Source: a virus. Taken from it: a stretch of 27,723 nucleotides of DNA. The stretch spans positions 1 through 27,723 of IMG/VR virus record IMGVR_UViG_3300046467_000720. One strand, given 5' to 3'. Position 1 is the stretch's first letter. Each line of letters begins with the position of its first letter. Positions 14,255 through 19,847 of the stretch are shown here, one piece after another. Under the pieces are notes generated by a model that made no database searches, was not told the DNA's origin, and saw only the letters and a list, made by a program, of their open reading frames with translations. The position numbers were made by a program, and so were the translations under genes.

Positions 14255-14559
14255 AAAACACAAAGACAAAGAAAACCAAGTGGAGCGAAAAAACCGACAA
14301 GCAAAAAAAGATTGACTTGGAAAACCTGAAAACAGAAATCCGAAAGGGGGTTGCCGAAATGAAAAACGGCATTGATTCCTTGGAGGAAATGAATGACATG
14401 TGGATGAGCGAATCCCGCAACCTAATGTCCGGTTATTATGGCATTAACCGCGCCATTGATCAACTGGATCAAACGCACGTTTGGGCCGGTGAATGGGATG
14501 ATATGCCGGACGAAATCCTTGAAGTGGCAACCCACATGAACGCTTACCAGGGGAAGTAA
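14251..14559 (+). CDS. hypothetical helical protein (102 aa)
   Basis: It has a strongly basic start (MKNTKTKKTKWSEKTDKQKK) followed by a helical, coiled-coil-like stretch (ENLKTEIRKGVAEMKNGID) and an acidic C-terminus. No family is recognised. The start overlaps the upstream stop (ATGA), and the next gene begins within two bases of its stop. Confidence 0.6.
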   Translation: MKNTKTKKTKWSEKTDKQKKIDLENLKTEIRKGVAEMKNGIDSLEEMNDMWMSESRNLMSGYYGINRAIDQLDQTHVWAGEWDDMPDEILEVATHMNAYQGK

Positions 14560-14560
14560 T

Positions 14561-14782
14561 ATGAAAACAGACTACCCATTTTTGGGCCAAGGAAGAATTA
14601 AGGACAAATCTATGAAAACAAAAAAGAAAACAGACTGGTTTGATAGCCATGTCATCATTGCAGGGCCGGGATTGAGCGGCAAGGACAAGGAGTTCATCAA
14701 GGACACCATCAAAAAGAAATGCGCCAAGCCCATTGCCAAACTAGACAAGGACGCGGCTAAAAACCTTCCCACGGGCGAATAA
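14561..14782 (+). CDS. small basic hypothetical protein (73 aa, alternative start gives 56 aa)
   Basis: A Lys-rich protein of unknown function. The first ATG follows the previous stop with GGGGAAG nearby. A second in-frame ATG at 14612 has a better AAGGA site 9 bases upstream and would give a 56-aa protein that starts MKTKKKTDWFD. Its stop codon lies in the loop of a GGGCG/CGCCC hairpin. Confidence 0.5.
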   Translation: MKTDYPFLGQGRIKDKSMKTKKKTDWFDSHVIIAGPGLSGKDKEFIKDTIKKKCAKPIAKLDKDAAKNLPTGE

Positions 14783-14827
14783 CGCCCATTCCTAGCGGGG
14801 TCACTGGCGAAAGCTGGTGGCCCCTTT
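14773..14827 (+). terminator. two consecutive hairpins after the small-gene cluster
   Basis: Hairpin 1 is 14773-14777/14783-14787 (GGGCG/CGCCC, 5-base loop, containing the stop codon). Hairpin 2 is 14797-14808/14813-14824, twelve continuous pairs (three G-U) capped by a GAAA tetraloop, followed by only three T. It is probably an intrinsic, possibly leaky, terminator or an mRNA stabiliser in front of the Lar-like gene. Confidence 0.55.
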
Positions 14828-14845
14828 CCGGGTGAAAGGTAAAAC

Positions 14846-15193
14846 ATGACAAACAAAAAGACAAACATGGTGGCGGATTTATTGCCCTGCCCTTGGTGTG
14901 GCAACGCGCCCGAAACAATGACCTTGGACAAATCAGAATTCTGGGATGGGCCGGAGTATGTCATTCATTGCGCGGATGAAGATTGCCAAATATTTCACAC
15001 GGGTTCCACCTCGGACGCAAGTTGGAGTTTGGTGATTAAGGCATGGAACACTCGCGGGGGAAAGTTGGGTTGCGAACAGCCGATGGAAGTGGCGGCGAGA
15101 TTGGAGTGGCTGGACGAAACGCAGGCAGCGATTTTTTATCATTGCAAGGACATGGAAAAGCTGAAAGCTAGATTTGACTTGGGCTTTGAATAA
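14846..15193 (+). CDS. Lar-like zinc-ribbon protein (115 aa)
   Basis: It resembles the Lar family (restriction alleviation) and related phage zinc-ribbon proteins. LLPCPWCG is at residues 12-19, a second Cys pair is at 42 and 47, and the diagnostic A-W-N-T-R is at 66-70. In Lar, such proteins modulate type I restriction; here that role is inferred from the family only. About 45 residues after WNTR are extra and helical and end in an acidic tail. A GGGTGAAAGG stretch serves as ribosome site. It is the last gene of the rightward cluster. Confidence 0.72.
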   Translation: MTNKKTNMVADLLPCPWCGNAPETMTLDKSEFWDGPEYVIHCADEDCQIFHTGSTSDASWSLVIKAWNTRGGKLGCEQPMEVAARLEWLDETQAAIFYHCKDMEKLKARFDLGFE

Positions 15194-15314
15194 CTGATTC
15201 CTAAAAGCCTCTAAATCGTGCCTGTACACCTCCCAAGCTACAATGTGACACAACCCGCCACAAAATGCCGTCAGCACCCCTTTACGCGTCACTACGGGCT
15301 ATTCTGGTGAGACT
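15194..15314. other. convergent gap between plus- and minus-strand genes
   Basis: No gene and no convincing terminator hairpin seen. It contains a variant of the dispersed palindromic motif. Confidence 0.5.
15238..15250. promoter_or_regulatory. dispersed near-palindromic motif, site 4 (variant)
   Basis: CTACAATGTGACA matches the 13-mer at 11 of 13 positions, including the whole ACAATGTGACA part. It lies between the two convergent operons. Confidence 0.35.
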
Positions 15315-16019
15315 TCAGCTTGCCTTCTTGCCTCTCGCAAGCAGTTCGGCAATTCCTTCAATCCCCGGAGGAAGGGAGGCTTGCTGTTGCTCGCGTGGTG
15401 AGAAGCTCATCAGCGTGGATTTAATCTCGCGCTCCTTATCGCGTAGTTCTCGCAAGCGATTGGGATCATCCTCGCGGCTCCAGCTAATCACATCGCCTGT
15501 GGCGTCCAAGCATCTGCCATGGAGGATGGTTTTGATTTCCTCGGCCAATAGCTTTTGAGCGTGTTCAAGCCCGATTCGGTCAGCGGTTCCAAGGGGGGTA
15601 GGGGGGGTTAAAGGTATAGCTTTGACTTTAACTTTGACTGGCATACCGATCGCATTGCGATTTTGCTTGCGATCGGATATGCGATCGCTATCCGGTTTCC
15701 AACGTGCCTCTGCTCCCTTTTTCCCTGCTTTTGTGAGCTTTTGTCGGTTCTCCATGACCTCTTCCCTCACTTCTTCCATCCTTTTGTGCCTGTACCTTCC
15801 AGACTCATCTAAATAAAATCTTTCCAATGCGGCTTTAAGCTCTATGCGATCGCATCCGGCTAATCTGGCGAGCTTTGCCTTGTCAGAAGTCAGTCCATCA
15901 TCTATCCAAGCATGGCAAAGTAGGCTGATATAAGCCCCACGCTCGGCGGCACTCATCACCATGGTGGAGGCGATGAAATCATTCACGTAAAGGGGCATCT
16001 TAAAGAGTTTATCTTTCAT
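15315..16019 (-). CDS. DUF1376 (YdaU-type) replication-associated protein (234 aa)
   Basis: The N-terminal domain carries the DUF1376 pattern: MPLYVNDFIASTMVMSAAER, then YISLLCHAWIDDGL, then a winged-helix-like continuation to about residue 80. Such proteins sit at the place of lambda O-type replication initiators in many phages and are thought to act in replication, although the mechanism is not settled. A basic linker (QKLTKAGKKGAEARWKPDSD) leads to a variable C-terminal part with HAQKLLAEEIKT. The linker DNA holds GCGATCG repeats that could be iterons. It overlaps the upstream nuclease by 11 bases and is the last gene of the leftward early operon. Confidence 0.8.
   Translation of the reverse strand: MKDKLFKMPLYVNDFIASTMVMSAAERGAYISLLCHAWIDDGLTSDKAKLARLAGCDRIELKAALERFYLDESGRYRHKRMEEVREEVMENRQKLTKAGKKGAEARWKPDSDRISDRKQNRNAIGMPVKVKVKAIPLTPPTPLGTADRIGLEHAQKLLAEEIKTILHGRCLDATGDVISWSREDDPNRLRELRDKEREIKSTLMSFSPREQQQASLPPGIEGIAELLARGKKAS
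15646..15695. repeat. TGCGATCG repeat cluster, possible replication iterons
   Basis: One inverted copy (15646-15654) and two direct copies (15668-15676, 15680-15688) of TGCGATCG(G/C), plus a partial TGCGATTTT. The last reads TATGCGATCGC-TATCCGG and has a near-identical partner at 15843-15859. Confidence 0.5.
15843..15859. repeat. second copy of the TATGCGATCGC-ATCCGG repeat
   Basis: It matches 15678-15695 except for one missing T. Both include the octamer GCGATCGC. Confidence 0.5.
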
Positions 16020-16488
16020 GGAGGGGCTTTATTTCAACAATTTCGGGCTTACACATATAAAACTCTTGAGTCATGTCCTCGTAACGCTTGTCTGTGAGCG
16101 TTTTGACCCACCACTGGCTCTTTAATCGCCCATAAACCACTGCTACGTGAGTTTTCTCGGCATTGAGGATCATATAGGCATACGGCTTGGGGTTGGCGTT
16201 GTCGTAGGAGTGTCGCGCACACACTATGAAGTCGGTAAAAGGCCAGTCAGCGGTGCAAGTGAAGTCCCGTGAGCTATGTTTCACCTCTATGCGCTGCTGG
16301 ATGTACAAATCACCATTATCTTGGTGATCCAGACGGTCATCGTACCCCTTGGACTTGGTCATGGGGCAGATAGCGACCTGTACGCCGCGTAAATACAGGT
16401 ACTCGGCGCACTTAAAGACCGCTTCACTAGAGGCATCTAGGTGCTTTACGAACCTTTCATGGTCACGTTGTCTCAATTCATCTGTCAT
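16009..16488 (-). CDS. PD-(D/E)XK-type nuclease-like protein (159 aa)
   Basis: The segment GDLYIQQRIEVKHSSRDF gives the D...ExK core of the PD-(D/E)XK nuclease fold (Asp near residue 60, EVK near 69-71). The preceding YDDRLDHQDN may supply further acidic residues. The remaining strands (FIVCARHSY, YAYMILN, HVAVVYGR) fit the beta sheet. It is likely a small DNA endonuclease or resolvase in replication or recombination; the exact family is not certain. The start has only a weak ribosome site just after the 27-aa gene. Confidence 0.68.
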   Translation of the reverse strand: MTDELRQRDHERFVKHLDASSEAVFKCAEYLYLRGVQVAICPMTKSKGYDDRLDHQDNGDLYIQQRIEVKHSSRDFTCTADWPFTDFIVCARHSYDNANPKPYAYMILNAEKTHVAVVYGRLKSQWWVKTLTDKRYEDMTQEFYMCKPEIVEIKPLHER

Positions 16489-16492
16489 GCTG

Positions 16493-16576
16493 TCATTTAC
16501 TAATCATGTAGAGCAACCAGACCAGTGCAAGCACCAGCAGGAGGTCAATTACCAGTCGCCAATCCTTATCTTTCAT
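16493..16576 (-). CDS. tiny single-pass membrane protein (27 aa)
   Basis: It begins MKDKDWRLVIDLLL and ends WLLYMISK. One continuous hydrophobic helix (LVIDLLLVLALVWLLYMI) is flanked by charged residues, so it is a predicted transmembrane peptide. It overlaps the end of the 61-aa gene by 11 bases and its stop lies four bases before the next gene. Small membrane peptides of this kind occur in phages, but no function can be assigned. Confidence 0.45.
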   Translation of the reverse strand: MKDKDWRLVIDLLLVLALVWLLYMISK

Positions 16577-16751
16577 AAGTCCAAGTCCACGCCTTCTTGC
16601 GTTTCTTTGTTAACTCCGCTTTTAGCCATGCATCCCTGCTCCTGGTAATACCAATCAATGCACTATCAACTTCACTCCGACTGGCTTTAGGATCAGCCAG
16701 CACGCGGCGGGCTATGTTCTCCCATTCTTCAAGTGTCGCGCTTTTCTTCAT
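16566..16751 (-). CDS. small basic hypothetical protein (61 aa)
   Basis: It begins MKKSATLEEWENIARRVLAD and ends KRKKAWTWTYER, helical and basic. It may be a small nucleic-acid-binding protein, but no family is recognised. The start overlaps the upstream 58-aa gene by 23 bases and only a weak CAGG ribosome site is present, so it is probably translated by coupling. Confidence 0.55.
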   Translation of the reverse strand: MKKSATLEEWENIARRVLADPKASRSEVDSALIGITRSRDAWLKAELTKKRKKAWTWTYER

Positions 16752-16905
16752 CCTGTTCTTTAACGTGATCCTTAAAGGCTTTTATCAGACAGTCTGCCGA
16801 TTTATCCGCCTCCCAATCCATCGTCAGGAAAAACCGCTCTGCGTAGGCCATCATCTTTTTATTAAAGTTTCTCTGATACTCCTCCTCATCTGTTTCTTCA
16901 CTCAT
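16729..16905 (-). CDS. small acidic hypothetical protein (58 aa)
   Basis: A reading frame starting MSEETDEEEYQRNFNKKMMA and ending KEQDEEKRDT. GAAGGGAAAGATG precedes the ATG, the same leader that precedes the neighbouring RHH gene. The start overlaps the RHH stop. The composition is acidic with a Tyr/Phe/Trp-containing middle. Some small acidic phage proteins mimic DNA or act as anti-host factors, but this is only a possibility. Confidence 0.55.
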   Translation of the reverse strand: MSEETDEEEYQRNFNKKMMAYAERFFLTMDWEADKSADCLIKAFKDHVKEQDEEKRDT

Positions 16906-17257
16906 CATCTTTCCCTTCTCCGTTCAACCGTTTCACTTCCGATTCCAATTCAACTAGGCGAGCCAGTACTTCTTGCACTGGCAAACCCAACCGGAGGAGC
17001 GTCGGGGCATCCACTTTGTCGTACCGGGGAGCCTTGTGAAGGCGAGTCAGCGTAGGGTTCCCCTCAAGTAGTTGTGGATTTTCCTTCGCAAGCTCCAGTG
17101 CCTTCACCGCTCCACGTAATAACTCGCGATACAGGAAAGAATTGGATTCGTGCATTGTCTGGGCCAGACTACAAATATTATTATAAGTGTCCTCATCAAG
17201 CCTGACACATATGCCAGCCTTGCGGTTGTGTGGGTTATTTCCATAAACTTTAGGCAT
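16898..17257 (-). CDS. ribbon-helix-helix protein, paralogue B (119 aa)
   Basis: An Arc/CopG-type fold is suggested by the strand KAGICVRLDEDTYNNI followed by two helices (NICSLAQTMHE and NSFLYRELLRGAVKAL). It is likely a DNA-binding regulator or accessory protein. The C-terminal helix (LARLVELESEVKRLNGEGKDDE) closely resembles that of the preceding gene, and the DNA around both 3' ends is similar, so these are tandem paralogues. I use the ATG that follows GAAGGGAAAGATG; a further in-frame ATG 18 bases upstream lies inside the preceding gene. Confidence 0.68.
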   Translation of the reverse strand: MPKVYGNNPHNRKAGICVRLDEDTYNNICSLAQTMHESNSFLYRELLRGAVKALELAKENPQLLEGNPTLTRLHKAPRYDKVDAPTLLRLGLPVQEVLARLVELESEVKRLNGEGKDDE

Positions 17258-17612
17258 CATCTTTCCCTTCTTCATTCCGCTTCATTTCCGATTCCAGTTT
17301 GGCTAGGCGAACTGAAACATCAGCGAGTAATCCAGCGAGCGACACTGGCTCCTCACCCTTGGCAATGAGTTCATTCGCTTCATACTCTTCCTTGAAGTTT
17401 TCAACTTGCGCCCTGATATTCAGAATTGCTTCAGGGGGGTTTTTTTTGAGATGGTAGCCCATGGGTGAACATGAATCCAAACCTGCCCGGATCATCATGT
17501 TCATCAATTTGCTCATCGTCCATCCTGTGCGCTTGCCTAATTCACTGATTCTTTCCTTTTCACGGTTGGCGAAACGAAATGAGACTTGTACTGTGGCTTC
17601 TGGGTCTTTCAT
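17250..17612 (-). CDS. ribbon-helix-helix protein, paralogue A (120 aa)
   Basis: The N-terminal VQVSFRFANREKERISELGK followed by TMSKLMNMMIRAG gives the strand-helix-helix pattern of Arc/CopG proteins. The C-terminal part is a coiled-coil-like helix with VRLAKLESEMKRNEEGKDD, homologous to paralogue B. Between them is an A8-C6 homopolymer tract (around 17431-17444) that contains the heptamer A AAA AAC in the reading frame. The ribosome site AAAGGAAAGAGGA is excellent. The start overlaps the zinc-ribbon gene stop (ATGA). Confidence 0.7.
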   Translation of the reverse strand: MKDPEATVQVSFRFANREKERISELGKRTGWTMSKLMNMMIRAGLDSCSPMGYHLKKNPPEAILNIRAQVENFKEEYEANELIAKGEEPVSLAGLLADVSVRLAKLESEMKRNEEGKDDA

Positions 17613-17758
17613 TCCTCTTTCCTTTCATCGTACCCACATTCATGGCAAGCGAGCATATTGCTGCTCCCTGCCTCAAAGAATCGCATCGTCCCGCACTCCG
17701 GGCATTTGTTCACCGGCTCGTCGTGCAATTCGTCATCACTAAAATCGTATTCAGTCAT
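17609..17758 (-). CDS. small zinc-ribbon protein (49 aa)
   Basis: Starts MTEYDFSDDELHDEP and carries CPEC at residues 19-22 and CHEC at 38-41, so it has two CxxC knuckles about 15 residues apart and is very likely a single zinc ribbon. Its start overlaps the RusA-like stop (ATGA) and its stop overlaps the RHH start (ATGA). This fit supports the assignment. It may be an adaptor in transcription or replication, but nothing specifies a partner. Confidence 0.7.
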   Translation of the reverse strand: MTEYDFSDDELHDEPVNKCPECGTMRFFEAGSSNMLACHECGYDERKEE

Positions 17759-18050
17759 TCCACTTCAATCACGGTTTTTTCTTCTTTGCGCGTTTTGACT
17801 TTTTCTTGCTTGATGAAGACTTCAATTTCTTTCGTCGTGTCGTCTTTGATGACTTTGGTGTAGCGTAATGCGTCAATAATGTATTTGACGCACAGATTAT
17901 CTGGGTCGAGCAACCGACATCTTTTGCTAGTAATGCGGATGCGACTGCGACGAAAGTCTCCTCCTTCATCTTCTTCCGGCTCCATGGGTTCAATCCAAAG
18001 AGCCGATTTAGGCTCGGCACTCGCTCGGCTATCTCTATCCTTATCGCCAT
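17755..18050 (-). CDS. rusA-like: RusA-like Holliday-junction resolvase coded in two reading frames (-1 shift)
   Basis: RusA resolves Holliday junctions. From the ATG at 18050, which follows the DnaA-C stop (TGAATG) with a good GGGAGG site, the frame reads a RusA-like N-terminus: IRIEIAERVPSLNRLFGLNPW. That frame runs on to 17769 as a Ser/Lys-rich tail unlike RusA. The frame one base back reads RSRIRITSKRCRLLDPDNL and then IIDALRYTKVIKDD, the conserved catalytic core with the D-x-D-N-L and DD motifs, and ends at 17755 in an ATGA overlap with the next gene. So the start fits one frame and the end fits the other. A probable slip point is U UUC at 17952-17955, just after an AAGGAGG at 17960-17966. 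It may be programmed frameshifting, a real broken gene or a sequencing error. Confidence 0.65.
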
Positions 18051-18404
18051 TCAAGCTACCTCCCGCACTTGAGCCTTGGGCAACTTCGGCTCAATCTTCA
18101 GCACCTCTGCAACATCTTCCATCATGGGGCGCAAGTCCCAATCTCTCGCGTACATGAGTTTGTAAGCGATTTGTTTGAGTCCATGGATGACTGTGGCATG
18201 GTTGACCCCTTTGCCCCATCTGCGGCCAATGACAGCGCATTGAAGGCCCATGTGGCAATGGATGTAATGCCAGCATATCCAGCGTGCTTCCACAGCTTCA
18301 TCTGTTCGGAGTCTGCCGAGTATGGTTTGCTCGCTGACGCCTGTGACCTTTGCCACTGCCGCGACAATTTGATTAATTTGTTCCTGTTTGTTTTTAGTTT
18401 TCAT
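18051..18404 (-). CDS. stand-alone DnaA domain IV-like DNA-binding protein (117 aa)
   Basis: The protein matches the C-terminal DNA-binding domain of DnaA without the ATPase. It has VAAVAKVTGVSEQTILGRLR, then EARWICWHYIHCHM, and the signature helix RRWGKGVNHATVIHGLKQI, where DnaA has D-H-T-T-V. It probably binds DnaA-box-like sites, possibly at a phage origin, together with DUF1376. I start it at the ATG one base after the GNAT stop (TAATATG); an in-frame start at 18551 would lie inside that gene. Its stop abuts the RusA-like ATG. Confidence 0.78.
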   Translation of the reverse strand: MKTKNKQEQINQIVAAVAKVTGVSEQTILGRLRTDEAVEARWICWHYIHCHMGLQCAVIGRRWGKGVNHATVIHGLKQIAYKLMYARDWDLRPMMEDVAEVLKIEPKLPKAQVREVA

Positions 18405-18405
18405 A

Positions 18406-18996
18406 TTAGGCTTTATTCTCAAATAAGTTTCTGTATTCCTGAAGTTTTTTGCCTCTCGCAAATGAGGACACCCCCCCCAACCCTTCTTTGTGTTTCCTCC
18501 ATAGCGATGAATCAGTTTTACCTTCCGCACATTCAATTTCAGGCTGCTCAATCAAGGAGGGTTGTAAGTTCTTTCTCCACACATTGATTTTTCTTCTTCG
18601 CCTTATCCCCCCTTCCCGAATGTGAACGCATTTGTATCCCATCTCCTTCCAGAAAAGATTTGCCTCAAGATCAAATCCACAATTCAATGTTATACTTTCA
18701 GAACCGCTGGCGTACTCCTCTATGGCCGAGGCAAGCATTGCTCCGTAAAGTTTTCTCCGAGCATCATACTGAATGCACACTTGATGGCACTTTACATCCC
18801 CTCCCCTTGCCCCAACATAGATGTAACCAGCGGGTTCGCCATTGAGCAAACCAAGGAAGAGCCTTCCCTTCTTTTGCTCGCGCTCAAAAGCCTGTTTCGG
18901 GTAAAAGCTCAATTGCTCTGCATTCTTCTTTTGCAAGCTGTCAATATAAACCAACAAATCAGGGTGATCCTTCACGATTACAAAATCACTTTTCAT
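18406..18996 (-). CDS. GNAT-family acyltransferase (196 aa)
   Basis: The GNAT core is visible: the strand-turn region GEPAGYIYVGARGGDVKCHQ, the acyl-CoA loop region QYDARRKLYGAMLASAIEEY, and the C-terminal strand-helix LNCGFDLEANLFWKEMGYK, typical of phage GNAT proteins with an ANxFW motif. The last 70 residues are Arg/Lys-rich and carry a G8 homopolymer in the DNA (about 18470-18477). The substrate is unknown. Phage members include Mom-type DNA modifiers, but no evidence links this protein to DNA. The start at 18996 is used because the upstream in-frame sequence is the structured RNA. Confidence 0.75.
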   Translation of the reverse strand: MKSDFVIVKDHPDLLVYIDSLQKKNAEQLSFYPKQAFEREQKKGRLFLGLLNGEPAGYIYVGARGGDVKCHQVCIQYDARRKLYGAMLASAIEEYASGSESITLNCGFDLEANLFWKEMGYKCVHIREGGIRRRRKINVWRKNLQPSLIEQPEIECAEGKTDSSLWRKHKEGLGGVSSFARGKKLQEYRNLFENKA

Positions 18997-19009
18997 ATTA
19001 GTTAAAAGC

Positions 19010-19098
19010 ACCGACACGCAACGTGGGTTTTTGAATAGCCGGAGTGGATGCACCCCGCCTAGCTAGGAGGCGAACCCAGTAGACCGCTGCGTGTCGGT
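19010..19098 (-). ncRNA. candidate structured leader RNA with 11-bp stem and pseudoknot
   Basis: Between the 249-aa gene stop and the GNAT start the minus-strand RNA folds. P1 is 11 perfect pairs, 19088-19098 with 19010-19020 (ACCGACACGCA/TGCGTGTCGGT). After an asymmetric internal loop comes P2 (TGGGTT/AACCCA, 6 bp), then directly P3 (CGCCT/AGGCG, loop CCTAGCT) and P4 (GGGGTG/CACTCC, 6 bp with one G-U, CATC loop). The P3 loop UAGCU can pair with GGCUA in the strand after P4, giving a pseudoknot. On the plus strand P4 would have an A-C mismatch, so the minus strand is the RNA. It ends 13 bases before the GNAT ATG. I do not recognise a known class. Confidence 0.68.
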
Positions 19099-19847
19099 TA
19101 AATTTCATAGGTGAACTCCTTGAGCTTCTCGCGCAGCTTTGGGATTCCCTCCAGTGCCGAGAAAAAGTTCTTCCACACTTGGGCGACTTCGGAACGCTGG
19201 TAAGCCTTCAGCATCTCCGCCTTGAGGTTCACTTTAATTTCCCCAATCAGCTTCTTCACTTGAGGCGGGTCATGCTTGCTAGGGTTGGCAAGTTGCTTGA
19301 CAAGCAGGGTGTCTTGAAAGTTGAGGTGATCCCAAGTTTCAGGGTACGCCTCCACCCAACTGGTTCGCCCATCGCCCCAGCTAGGTTCGGGTGGGGGGTA
19401 GCCAAGCACGCCATCGTCCGGGTTGTACTTTTCCCTTGAGGCTTTGGCTTTACGCCTCGCTGCCTGAGCCTTCCGGCGCAACCTAGCATCCTTTTCAAGT
19501 CCGAGCCTTATGGCGCGGTAGTCTAGGTATTCTTTTACGCGAGGGGGGCGAGGGGGGCGAGGGGGGCGAGGCTGACTGCGTTGCCGTTTGACTCGTCGCG
19601 CAAATTCCCGCGCCGCACTTCTCTGCTCCTTTTCCAACTCTTTCCGCTTGGCGTGGCTCAAAAGCTCCGACTCGGTATAGTTCGGCAGCACTTTGATGAT
19701 CTCCTGATACTTGTAGGCTCCCGTCCGGTTGGCATCCTTGAGCGTCTCGCCATCGTCAATGGGAAAGAAGTCCCTTACCCAATGCGAGTTGCACCGAAGG
19801 AAAGGGTCAAGCTGCATGAACCCGTAACTGTCAACTGCCCCAGCCAT
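19098..19847 (-). CDS. unknown protein with PRPPRPPR repeat and basic helix (249 aa)
   Basis: No family recognised. It has an N-terminal region (MAGAVDSYGFMQLDPFLRCN, HWVRDFFPIDDGE) that resembles no enzyme I know, a basic helical segment with RELEKEQRSAAREFARR-like content, a PRPPRPPRPPR insert coded by a 9-bp tandem repeat, a second Arg/Lys-rich helix, and a C-terminal domain with WVEAYPETWDHLNF. The high basic content suggests nucleic-acid binding. It is coupled to the SSB-tip protein by a TAATG overlap and lies in the recombination/replication operon. Its stop abuts the structured RNA. Confidence 0.7.
   Translation of the reverse strand: MAGAVDSYGFMQLDPFLRCNSHWVRDFFPIDDGETLKDANRTGAYKYQEIIKVLPNYTESELLSHAKRKELEKEQRSAAREFARRVKRQRSQPRPPRPPRPPRVKEYLDYRAIRLGLEKDARLRRKAQAARRKAKASREKYNPDDGVLGYPPPEPSWGDGRTSWVEAYPETWDHLNFQDTLLVKQLANPSKHDPPQVKKLIGEIKVNLKAEMLKAYQRSEVAQVWKNFFSALEGIPKLREKLKEFTYEI
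19541..19567. repeat. 9-bp tandem repeat (GAGGGGGGC x3)
   Basis: Three copies of the unit code the Pro-Arg-Pro repeats. The three G6 runs are 9 bases apart. Unit gain or loss keeps the frame. Confidence 0.75.

Noticed and set aside
17769-18050. Only the Ser/Lys-rich 93-aa frame as the real gene
   Set aside because: Its N-terminus is RusA-like but its C-terminus is the out-of-frame reading of the conserved catalytic region, so it alone is not a complete gene.
18406-19053. Longer GNAT start (215 aa)
   Set aside because: The extra 19 residues would be translated from the structured leader RNA, and the inner ATG fits the GNAT domain start.
19010-19098. tRNA gene reading of the structured region
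   Set aside because: A cloverleaf-like outline and a 7-base loop are present, but the loop lacks U33, the acceptor stem is 11 bp and no proper T arm can be placed.
19010-19098. Hammerhead, twister, pistol or hatchet ribozyme
   Set aside because: The conserved CUGANGA/GAAA core and the twister, pistol and hatchet consensus words that I know are not present on either strand.
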